From Patella vulgata (taxonomy: Eukaryota > Mollusca > Gastropoda > Patellidae): a stretch of DNA of 64,000 bases. Below, in pieces: positions 1 through 12,400 of this stretch. The position numbers and the translations under genes are program-made. Below the pieces are notes generated by a model. It was not told the DNA's origin, did not search any database, and worked only from the letters and a program-made list of their open reading frames with translations. The stretch lies in the NCBI RefSeq assembly GCF_932274485.2, contig NC_065883.2, positions 14,506,222 through 14,570,221 of the forward strand, given 5' to 3'. Position 1 is the stretch's first letter. Each line of letters opens with the position of its first letter.

Positions 1-175
1 GATAATCGAGACTATGCTGTTTATATTAATGATTTTAGTAATGATGACCGAGACTATGCAAAAATTTCACCCGCTTCTTTTCAGCAAATTACCTTTACAC
101 TATCTAGTTTTTAACTATTATAGCGAGAACTGCCATCTCTTTATCTTATCTCCCATAATGTATCTTTAAGAATAG
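1..175 (+). repeat. Copy of a dispersed MITE-like repeat (family H), cut by window edge
   Basis: Ends in CCCATAATGTATCTTTAA, as do other copies near 15330-15527, 21684-21860 (reverse), 24509-24680 (reverse), 49188-49232 and 63660-63772. The outer end is TTAA. No coding capacity. It lies in the WARS1 intron left of exon 5. Confidence 0.6.
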
Positions 176-275
176 GGTTATTTGATCTGCTCTTGGCTGT
201 TCTACCTGTGTCCTTCCCCCCTCTTTTGCCCTAAGCCAACAGATGACAATAATAATGTCTATAGAATGTAATTAC

Positions 276-489
276 CTGATCTATAGCACAAGGTATAAGA
301 CAAGGTACTTTCTTGTTTCCACCAAATATATCTGGAAATGATGAACTGAAACTAGGTGCAGCTTGTACAGCAGGGAAACTAATTTTACCGATACATGTAC
401 TATCATCAAAACCAAATATACCTTTTACTTGATTAAATGTCACTAATTTTTGAACACGGGTAATATTCTTGTAGAATTCGGAACATTTA
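276..489 (-). CDS. WARS1: WARS1 coding exon 5
   Basis: Encodes KCSEFYKN to CLIPCAIDQ and ends in phase 0 at CAG|GTAATT. Acceptor TTTTTGCAG. The next residues expected from the family (DPYFRMTRD) are not in the window, so the gene continues to the left. Confidence 0.96.
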
Positions 490-3400
490 CTGCAAAAATA
501 AAGTTAGAATATTGAATTCATGGTACATTTAAGATTTAAAGTAGCTAAGTCTCTAACTCAATATCATCCAAAATCTTCAACATTGAAAACACGATTTATT
601 TGTCAAATTAAATCAACATTGATGTTGTGATCTTACCGGAAAAATAAATAAACATTTTACCATTGGTACATGAATCGTATACCATAATGCGCTTCAGCCC
701 CAGTTGTATCAAAAGACTCGAGGGACGAGGCAAGACACATTGCACCAAATCAAACGGCGTATGTAGACTGGAATAACCAAACCAGACGCTAGAAATTTGC
801 ACTCGCTTGAGACTGCTGGGTTATTTCGCCGAACATAACTGATTTGAAATAAAAACGGAAACCATTGAATGTAAATCAGTTTATATACATTCATATTACA
901 GTATTATATGCGTTGCGACCCACTTTTGTCAATTTCTAGGTGCCAATTGTTAGCGATTTAGCTCCTTTAAGTCATGAAAGATTGAACTCAAGTATAAATG
1001 TGGTTTATTAAGACATATGAAAGCAATTGTCATATTAATAAACGTGAACTTGACAATGTGAACAAATCATATGGTAAACTAAACTTGACATATTCAACAG
1101 ATAACAGAATTAAAGATCAGCAAAGAGCGAGCGAGAGAGAGATGGAGTTTAAGGTCCACTTTGACACAAACTATGTCATTTCAGGACTAACATATGGTTC
1201 AATTTTATTTCAAAAATTCGCTTCTGCGTAGGGGTCTTTAGTAGTGGAAGGAAACCGGGGGACCCGGAGAAAACCCACGAGGTTGGACCCTATTCCTTGT
1301 CACGTACAACCAGGGAATAGAAACCACGCCAGCTGACTCAATGAAAGACCTTATGATACAGCATGACAATCTAGTTTTAAACAGAAAATTAAAACTAAGT
1401 ATTCTAAGAGCAGTATTCCATAATTATAGATATACTATTCAAAAAAAGTAGGGGATATTTGATTTTGGGGGCATAATACTAAAATATGCAAATGACTACG
1501 AAAAAAGTCACTATAGAACCTAACAGAAGAAACATTTCCAGTTACATGTGACGCCCAAACGCACCAATAGCTACCGCATGGAATGCAGGTGATGCTTGGG
1601 ATCATCATGGGGGTCCAACCCAAGATTTGCACGACTCTGACTTTGAATGTTACAGTCATTGTGGCATTGAATTCCAGGGTGGAAACATCAGTTTAATTGT
1701 TTTAGTGACCAGAAAACAAATTTTGATATGCGTCGGCTTACCCAAAATGAAAGGTTACGTGCCCTTGGCATGCTACAGAACGGCACAACACAGGCGGTTG
1801 TGGCGCGGACGATGAATGTTTCTCAGTCTGTCATAAGCAGGCTATGGTCCAGATACCGTGATACACAATCTGTACAGGACAGACCACGCTCAGGTCGACC
1901 AAGGGCGACAACTCAAGCCCAGGATCGATTTATCCGTACCTTGGCCTTGAGAAATCGTGTCATCACAGCAAATCAGATCAGCGCTCGTCTTCAAACAGAC
2001 ACTGGTGTGAGAGTGAGTGGCCAGACGATTCGGAATCGACTGCATAGGGGTCACCTTCGCGCCCGACGTCCTCGCGTGATCCCTTGTTTGAGAGATCATC
2101 ACATTCAGGCATGACGTCGTTGGTGTAGGGATCGTCAACACTGGGATAATCGACGCTGGAGCAATGTGATGTTTTCAGATGAGTCAAGGTTCACTGTTGA
2201 TTTTTTGGACAGACGTAGGAGGGTGTGGCGTCGTCGAAACGAGCGCTTCCAAGACGTTAACGTCATCAGACATGATCGATTTGGGGGTGGTTCTGTTATG
2301 GTGTGGGGAGGCATCACTGTTGCTGGAAGAACGGCTTTACATGTTGTTGCAGGGCGTGTTACAGGCCAGTACTACCGGGACAACATCTTGGCAGTCCATG
2401 TTGTGCCGTTCGCACCACGTCATGGCCGCCGTTTCATCTTCCAGGATGACAACGCAAGATGTCACAGGGCCAGGATCGTTACAGGTTACCTCCAACAACA
2501 GAACATCACCACATTACCTTGGCCAGCACTGAGTCCCGACCTCTCCCCCATCGAGCATGTCTGGGACATGCTTGGACAGAGGTTACGTCAACGTCAACAA
2601 CGTCCTGCCAATGTCCAAGAACTTGCTGCTGCGTTGCAACAGGAATGGGACAATCTGGACCAAATTGACTTTAGACGTCTCATTAGGAGTATGCCACGTC
2701 GGATCAATGCTTGCTTGGCAAACAGAGGAGGATTTACCCGTTACTGACTTGGTTGTGATGCTGTGGTAACTTTGCTGTTTGACCCCGGGTATCATTTTAC
2801 CCTTATAATGGTCAGTCTGTGCCTTACTTAGTCTAACGATCATTTGGAATAAATCGATGAATGTGAACTTCATTTCATTTTGTCATTTGTTTCTTCGTCA
2901 GTTTCATTAGGTGACTTTAATAACACTTAAAAATCAAATATCCCCTACTTTTTTTGAATAGTATATTATGTGCCTGCCATATCATCCTTAGTCAATGTCG
3001 ACGAAATGTACTCAATTTTGAAATCTTTCTTACCCAATATAATCATAATCACTGAAAATAAATGTTTTATTCACATCGAAACCACAGGCTATAATATCTT
3101 TTGCATTCTCAAACGATAATTTATGTGTGTCCTCCACCGTGAGATCTTTCCACAAAAACTTTTCATCGTCTGTCAACTGTATCACTAATGGAACATCAAA
3201 TGTTTCTTGTAGCCACCTGAATAATAAATTGACCTCATAAAGAAAACACTGCACATGTAAGCCTACATCTTGGTTATATTTACAGCACAGCTTTCATGAG
3301 TTAACAGGTTTAACCAGAGGCCGTAGACCGAGGCGTTAAATCTGTAATTAAGCGTGCTATAATGACTTGTAACATTGACACCTGCTCAACATACTTGTTG

Positions 3401-6400
3401 TTATTGCACAGAAAACCCACCCCACTTCTCTATATGATTTCTACTAAAACTAATGTAAACCAGCAAAAGTGTGCACGGTTAAGCTCCACCCAATATACTA
3501 GATGGAAAACAATCTGCTTATTCAATGAAAAGAACAAAGGAAGATTTCCCGTCCATGTTACAAGTCAATTTACCACTACCAGTATCTGTTTTTCATGCTA
3601 TTTCAATTACATTCTTTGATCATACATAAAGTTTCATGTAAATTTAAGTTAAGTACATGTAGTATCCTACTCCGAATAAGTACAATATAAATGTATCTTT
3701 ATTAATTTTTTGTTTTCAGTTTAATCTCATGGTCACTTGAAATGAAATAGGGTTTAACAATTTAATGTCATACTGTTCTAAACCAACCAGGCTAATGTGA
3801 GCTGTGTTTTAAAATATTGCATATCAGGTAACAATGTACATTTTTTTTTTTTTTTTTTTTTTCAAAAAATATTACATAACAGATAACAGGTACATCATAC
3901 AGTATTACTACATGATAGGGTTTATCATTACATCATATGTACATATAATTATATCATACAATTTCAAAATCATTTATATAACATTCATTTATTATTGCCA
4001 GTAGATGTTTATCTTTAGTATTGTGTGCAAGGAATACGTTACTTCTATTAGTCTCAAAGGATATATAGGATATTTGTCGTTTTAGAGTGAATAACATATT
4101 TTATTTCATCGAGAAGCAAGAAAACTTATATTTTCACGAATGCGTAGCATGAGTGAAAATATAAACGTTTTCTTGCTTAGAGATGAAATAAAATATGTTA
4201 TTCACGACAAATGTTCTATTTATTTTATGATTTTACAATCATTTTAGGTAAAAACAACTAGCCAGTGGAATAACACTTTTATTTCACTGATAAAACGCGG
4301 TATTCCACTACTGATCATAAAATAAACTGTTTTATAATGTGTAATTATATTTAGCTTGGTTTTCCCCCAAAATGTGTTATCTCCCCTTTAAGGAGGCCAG
4401 AGTCTTGACATTATTAACGACCTTTTTTGTACATCTTAAGGGAAAATTTTAAGCTGTTAAGCGGTAGATTAAAGTACAGATCCTTTCCACGAAATGAAAG
4501 TCGAAAGTTGAAAGGACTTAAGTACGTTTAGCTACCGTGTTGTTCATATAATTTAATAACAATAATTTTTGTTTATTTCTGTGTTTTTTGGGGGTATGCG
4601 GTAAAAATGTCCATTTATTAAGTATCTTCTTATTAGTTTTAAAAATTTCCAGTTCTAAGGATTTTTTACTTTGTAAAAATGCTCTGTATCTTTCGCGGGT
4701 AGGAATATTTGCTTCTATTTTTGATTTATATATGTAATACTTAGTTAAAAATATTATTTGATTTACAAAAGTCCATTTGTTAATATTGTCAAAAACTGAT
4801 TTATCTAGGTAACCAAGGTGAATTTCCTTTTGTGTTATATTTACGTTTATATTTGCTTTTGTAAGAATTTCATACATTTCGTTCCATATTCGTTGCGTGT
4901 AACTACAGTGTATAAACAAATGATTTACAGTTTCAATATCTGAAAGACAGAAAGAACACAGAGTTGATTCCGTCAGTCTTAATTTACAAAGTAATTTATT
5001 TGTATAAATTATTCTATGGATGTACTTATATTGGAAGTTCTGTAATTTAGAGTTAATATTTACATGGTGAGCTAATTTGAACATCATTTTTATATCATTT
5101 TCTTCAAATTGGTGTATATTTAGTTCTTCCTCCCATTTAGTAATCGATTTTGCTTTTTCGTATTTAGCTAATACCATTTGGTTATAAATGTCTTTAGCAG
5201 TTATATTTATTAGATCTTTTTTATACCATGCTTCCAAATTTCTGTTGATATCATCTATAGCTTTGTTATACGTTCGATTTAGATTCACTTGGGTTTTGAG
5301 CATTTTTTTAATTACTAACGCTGTATTATTTACATAAAACTGGTCATTCCCATCTTTTATATGTAAGTTCGCTTTATTTCCGATAAATTCATGTAAGTAG
5401 ATTATTTTTCCTTTACCAAATGTTTTCTCATACTTATGGTTATAGATACTATTTTCTATATTTTTATTGTTACAAACTAGTTGATTTTTTAAACATACTG
5501 AAAAGTCGATCTTTTGTGTATAAATCTTGTGCCAGTTACTAAATAGTTCCTGATAAAACGGCGATAAAAATTTTAATTTAGGTTTGTAATTACATGCTGG
5601 TAGAATATCACCCCCAAACTTATTTGTTATAAATTCAAAGGTAGTTTTCCAAGTTTGTGGCCAGGTCGTATATATCTTTTTTAACCAAAATATGCTCCTG
5701 GCTGTCATCATTTCTTGAAGACTAACCATGTTTAAACCTCCATATTCTATATTTTGACAAATCGCATCCCTTTTAATTTTATCCGGACCATTCCATAAGA
5801 ACTTGTAAACGATTGCATTAAATTTTTTGATAATATAATAAGGAAAAGCTAGGGCTGATGCTGGGTATAATATTTTTGATAGACAAAAAGTTTTAATAAC
5901 CTGGATTTTACCTATTAACGTAAGGTTTCTTTTCAACCAAGTTCTTAATATTCTTTCTATGTCATCTAGTTGGGGTTCAAAATTTTCTCTATCGGTTGTT
6001 TTTGTATCCTTTGAAAAGACAATTTCCAATATTCTTATGTCATTATTTTTACATATGAAACCAATGCTTTCCACATCCGTTTGAAAATCCAAGCTTCCGC
6101 TGTTAAGATCTATGGCTTCTGTTTTCGTTACATTTATCTCTAATCCGGACACTTTGCTAAATTTTTTCAGTACTTCGTATAGGTGTCTTGCCGATTTAAA
6201 ATCCCTCAAAAAGCAGGCCACGTCGTCGGCAAAGGCAAGTAATTTGATTGATTTTTGACCAAATTTTATTCCTAAAATATTGTTATTATTTCTTATAAAA
6301 TTGCATAAAGTTTCAATCACCAGATTAAATAAAATCGTACTACTAGGATCTCCTTGTCGTATTCCCCTCTTTATTGGAAAATATGCAGTTGTGAAGCCAT

Positions 6401-9400
6401 TGCTTATTACACAGCCATTAACGTTATTGTAGAGAGTTTGTATAAATCTTATAAAATTCCGTTTTATACTGTATGTTTTAAGACTGTTTAACAAAAATTT
6501 GTGACTTATGCTATCAAAAGCTTTCTTGAAATCTAACGCTAGAAGGAAACCGGTTATCTTTTTTAAATTTGCCAAATGAAAAGAGTCGTCAATTGTACGG
6601 ATATTTTCTTGAATGTGTCTGCCCGGGATGAAAGCTGTTTGATTCTCATGTATCAGTGAACCAAGAAAATGTCTTAATCGAGTGGATAAGACATTACTTA
6701 TTATTTTGACGTCACAGTTTATTAGGGTCAGAGGCCGCCAGTTACTTAGTAAGCTTCTATCTTTACCAGGTTTTGGAATTAATTTAATTGTTGATTGCCT
6801 TTGGGACGCAGAGAGTGTTCTGTTTTCAAAACTATAATTAATGGAGTTTAAAACATAATTTTTAATTAGTGGCCAATACGCAGAGTAAAATTCTGCCGTC
6901 AGGCCATCATTTTCAGGGGATTTGTTTTTTTTAAATTCTCTAATTGCTTGAAAACACTCATCTTCATCTATTTTATATTCTAACATATCACTCTGATACT
7001 CATCTAGTTTTGGCAAATTTTGATTTATGCTGGTAAATTCGTTTTTTTCTACATTAAGGTATTCATCACACGATGCATATAGGTTTTTATAATAATTATG
7101 AATTTCTTTCAATATTTGTTCAGGAGAAGTTATTTCGTAACCTTGAGTCGTTTTAATACGGTTTATAATTGTTTTTTTCTGTCGCTGTTTTTCTAAGTTC
7201 AGGAAAAATTTAGTATTTTTTTCTCCCTCGCCATACCACTTTATTTTCGATCTCAGAATAGCCCCACGTGTTTCATCCTCATATATTATGTCTAGTTTAT
7301 TGACTAACGTTTGATACTCTGAGTTTTTAATGTTATCTAACAGTTGGCTTTCAATGTTTTCCATCTGTCCTAGAATTTCTTCTTTTAGCTTCTGTTTAAT
7401 ACTTTGTTTTTTCTTACAATAAATGATAGTATTAGATTTTATTTTAAACTTTATATAATCCCAAAGTCCGCACTTATCTTTTTCATCATGAAATTCATTT
7501 TCCCACCTCCTTATTGACAGTTTAATATATTCATAGTAATTCTTGTCGGAATTTAGGCTATTATTAAATATCCATTGACCATTCCCTCGTACATTTTCAG
7601 ACATTTTTAATTTTAATATTATCGCTGAGTGATCACTTATTGTGTTAACTTTCATTGAACATTCTTCAACATAATTTTGAATAGTATCTGTTATTAGCCA
7701 ATAGTCAATCCTACTTTGAATAAGAGGTTTTGACTGCCTCCATGTGTATTTCTTTAAACAGGGTTTTTTTATTCTAAATATATCTATCAGTCCGAAACTT
7801 TGTATTATTTTGTTAATGGTGTATCTACCGTTTTTCTTGACTTTATAATTGCCTCCTGACCGATCTACATTTACGTCCTTTATGTTGTTAAAATCTCCCC
7901 CTACGATAAAAACACCAAGTTTTGAATCATTTTCTAGTTTTAACATTAATTCATGTAAACGAGTAAAATATTTATATTGTTCAGAATCAGTATTCGGGCT
8001 GTACGTATTTATAAGAATATAGTTTGTATTATTTATATCTATTATAACACATGTATAATAACCTTTTTCGTCGGTTATTTCACTAACAATATTTACATCA
8101 CATGTATCTCGAAATAAAATAGCTGTGCCTGCCGAGTTGCTTTTACCGTGTGAGTAGACTATGTGGCCTCCCCAGTCTTGCAACAAGAGATTTTCTTCAG
8201 TTTTAGTACTGTGTGTTTCTTGTAAGAAAAAGATATCAACATTCTGTTCTTTTAACCAGATAAATAGTTTGACGCGCTTAAATTTTTACCGCATACCTCT
8301 AACATTTAGCGATAATAATTTTAGATCAGCCATATTGAGCTTTATTTAGTAATACTGTTATATATTTATAATTATTTGTATCCCCTGCAAACAAATGATG
8401 ATATACTGATTTAAAAATAATCTGTCTAAAATATATAATAGCACATACAATAGTCTCGAAAGTACAGTTTACCCTTTTAACATATTTACTACATAAAAAA
8501 AACCCAATAGCAATTTTAAAATATATTACAACATATACAATATCCCGAATAATTAATCGTGTGTGTGGAAACATCCTTAAACTATATATTTTTTTATCAA
8601 GGTATATATTTCAATACTGTTTGAAAGGCATTTAGTAATTGAACTCATTAAATCAAACACAACAGCTCCATGTATAACAACTACCACACCTCCGCCAAAT
8701 CCACGCTCCAAAAACGACTTTCCTGTCACTATCAAACGCTTGATACCGACAAGAGAATCGCCGCTGAGAAGCAAACCCAAAAGAAATACAGCAACTGCCA
8801 CCCATACAACTGTTGTGCTCAATTTATAAATTTCTACTTTAAATACAGTTAATACTGTGACGTATGTATGTTTGATTAAGCGCAAGGCATTCATCTTAAA
8901 TGAGGCGTGACGATACACCTGTGCTTTTGCTGCTCCGGTTATAGCTATGCTGATTTCTATAACATTACTAAAGCTAGCTTGTAATTCTTATGAAAACTAT
9001 TTAAAATCTGGCATTACATTCTTAGGTGAACCTCTGTTTAATATCAAAACAAAAAAGCAAACAATAACCCTTTAATTAAATTGATTTACAGATAATACTG
9101 GTAGGTACTTACTTTGTACAAATAAATGGAACCAAATGACCTAAATGCATGGAACCTGATGAAGGACCTCTACCGGTGTACAGATAAAATGGTTGTTTCT
9201 TCTCATACAGATCTAATATCATGTGCATTTCTCTACAAATAAAATCATATAACTAATATTATATATACATGTAATAAATACAGAAATAAAATCATATCAT
9301 ATAATTAATATTATATATAATACAGCAATACTGAAACACACATTATTATAATCAACCACAACAATGAGTTCCTTTTCATCCTGTTTAAATTGTTTTAGTA

Positions 9401-12400
9401 ATAAATATTATATACAATACAGAAATACTGAAACACACATTATAATAAACCATAACAATGAGTTCCTTTTCATCTTGTTTAAATTATTTCAATGGTATTA
9501 AGTAATTGAACAGGAATATACAGATCATAATTCTATGGAATACAATTACTGCTTATTACTAGAGAAGCCTAGTCGAAACATCGCTCAGTAATAAGCAGTA
9601 ATTGTTTTCCATAGAATTGTGACCTGTATATTCATCCTGTTTGATCCCACTTCAATTCAATTTTGTTATTATGTTTTCACAACATATTGGCGATGAATTA
9701 AGTTTTTAAAAAATATGACTAGTATTAAAGTATTTGTAGCATTATACCAATTTACAAAGATATGTATATAGTTTGTAAACAGAAATTTGTAAAAATTCAA
9801 CAGGTTAATCTCTCTGCTGGTCTATTTCACTGCCAATCACGAAGATGGCCGAATCAAATTGTTATACATGTACATAGAGAAGAATAACTAACCTGTGGGA
9901 GAAAAAAATTCCCCTTTTGATAAAATGGTGAACAGGTTTTCCTGTCAATTTTTCCATTCGTTCAATCAACCCATCGTCTATTTTAGAACTCCCAAACTTT
10001 TCTGAAAAGACAAAAAAAATCAAAGATTACCTCAAAGTACCATCATGTTTAATACATTCTATAAGTACATGTACCATCATGATATAATTCATTTCATGTA
10101 CATGTTAAATACATTCTACAAGTACATGTACCATCGTGATATAATTCATTTCATGTATATGTTTAATACATTCTACAAGTACATGTACCATCGTGATATA
10201 ATTCATTTCATATACACGTTTAATACATTCTACAAACTTGTACATGCCGCATGTTCTTGGAATGATCGACAAATGATCATCCTGCAGATTCTTGTATCCA
10301 TAAATAAATATGTGCATAACAAGCTTAGACTTAGACATTAGATGTCTTGACCATTTTCACTTAAATCATTCTGCTTATGTTCTAAATTGTGACCAGATCT
10401 GGACGCTAAATACCACCAATGTGGAATAGATACAGTCCTTAATGTGGTATGATTAATTGAGAACTTAAAAACAGAATGAAAATAATACAAAGTGAATTAA
10501 TATACATACTACACAATTACAGGGACTTAAATATACTATTCAAAAAAAGTAGGGGATATTTGATTTTGGGGGCATAATACTAAAATATGCAAATGACTCC
10601 GAAAAAAGTCACTATAGAACCTAACAGAAGAAACATTTCCAGTTACATGTGACGCCCAAACGCACCAATAGCTACCGCATGGAATGCAGGTGATGCTTGG
10701 GATCATCATGGGGGTCAACCCAAGATTTGCACGACTCTGACTTTGAATGTTACAGTCATTGTGGCATTGAATTCCAGGGTGGAAACATCAGTTTAATTGT
10801 TTTAGTGACCAGAAAACAAATTTTGATATGCGTCGGCTTACCCAAAATGAAAGGTTACGTGCCCTTGGCATGCTACAGATCGGCACAACACAGGCGGTTG
10901 TGGCGCGGACGATGAATGTTTCTCAGTCTGTCATAAGCAGGCTATGGTCCAGATACCGTGATACACAATCTGTACAGGACAGACCACGCTCAGGTCGACC
11001 AAGGGCGACAACTCAAGCCCAGGATCGATTTATCCGTACCTTGGCCTTGAGAAATCGTGTCATCACAGCAAATCAGATCAGCGCTCGTCTTCAAACAGAC
11101 ACTGGTGTGAGAGTGAGTGGCCAGACGATTCGGAATCGACTGCATAGGGGTCACCTTCGCGCCCGACGTCCTCGCGTGATCCCTTGTTTGAGAGATCATC
11201 ACATTCAGGCAAGACGTCGTTGGTGTAGGGATCGTTAACACTGGGATAATCGACGCTGGAGCAATGTGATGTTTTCAGATGAGTCAAGGTTCACTGTTGA
11301 TTTTTTGGACAGACGTAGGAGGGTGTGGCGTCGTCGAAACGAGCGCTTCCAAGACATGATCGATTTGGGGGTGGTTCTGTTATGGTGTGGGGAGGCATCA
11401 CTGTTGCTGGAAGAACGGCTTTACATGTTGTTGCAGGGCGTGTTACAGGCCAGTACTACCGGGACAACATCTTGGCAGTCCATGTTGTGCCGTTCGCACG
11501 ACGTCATGGCCGCCGTTTCATCTTCCAGGATGACAACGCAAGATGTCACAGGGCCAGGATCGTTACAGGTTACCTCCAACAACAGAACATCACCACATTA
11601 CCTTGGCCAGCACTGAGTCCCGACCTCTCCCCCATCGAGCATGTCTGGGACATGCTTGGACAGAGGTTACGTCAACCTCAACAACGTCCTGCCAATGTCC
11701 AAGAACTTGCTGCTGCGTTGCAACAGGAATGGGACAATCTGGACCAAAATGACCTTATACGTCTCATTAGGAGTATGCCACGTCGTCGGATCAATGCTTG
11801 TTTGGCAAACAGAGGAGGATTTACCCGTTACTGACTTGGTTGTGATGCTGTGGTAACTTTGCTGTTTGACCCCGGGTATCATTTTACCCTTATAATGGTC
11901 AGTCTGTGCCTTACTTAGTCTAACGATCATTTGGAATAAATCGATGAATGAGAACTTCATTTCATTTTGTCATTTGTTTCTTCGTCAGTTTCATTAGGTG
12001 ACTTTAATAACACTTAAAAATCAAATATCCCCTACTTTTTTTGAATAGTATATATAAATAGATTCATAAACAGGTTTGTAACAATATGCTGGTATATATC
12101 AATATTATATGAAACAGTTCCTGAAAGATTATACACTGTACATAGTGCAATAATTTAAAGTAACGTAGCACCATTGGCATATTTTACTAAAATATCAAAT
12201 TATTTCTCATGGCTTAATCTATACTAATATGTACTCAGATTTATTATTAAACATTGGATTGAGAAAACAAATTCAAATTCAATCGGATTTAAAAAAGGTC
12301 CATCAGTAAATTTTCACAACAAAATGGCGATGGTGTTAGCAGCACAGATCGATGAAATTTCCATTCCACATAACTTTGTAAATACCGAACAGAACTGAAC

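Larger units (their letters stand above)
3841..8333 (-). mobile_element. Non-LTR retrotransposon (L1/Tx1-like LINE)
   Basis: The minus-strand frame at 4518-8333 encodes endonuclease and reverse transcriptase. Downstream (to the left) a run of 22 T at 3841-3862 reads as a poly(A) tail on the minus strand, so the 3' end is placed there. That boundary is an inference, because two hairpins (4087-4205 and 4216-4328) lie between the ORF and the tail. No recognisable ORF1 is seen between 8334 and 8920. Inserted in sense orientation in the WARS1 intron between exons 3 and 4. Confidence 0.85.

Noticed and set aside
8577-8918. 113-residue minus-strand frame with hydrophobic segments
   Set aside because: Valine/isoleucine-rich low-complexity frame without homologue or splice signals; likely chance in AT-rich DNA.
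10045-10341. Histidine/tyrosine-rich open frames on both strands
   Set aside because: Direct translation of the 58-bp minisatellite.
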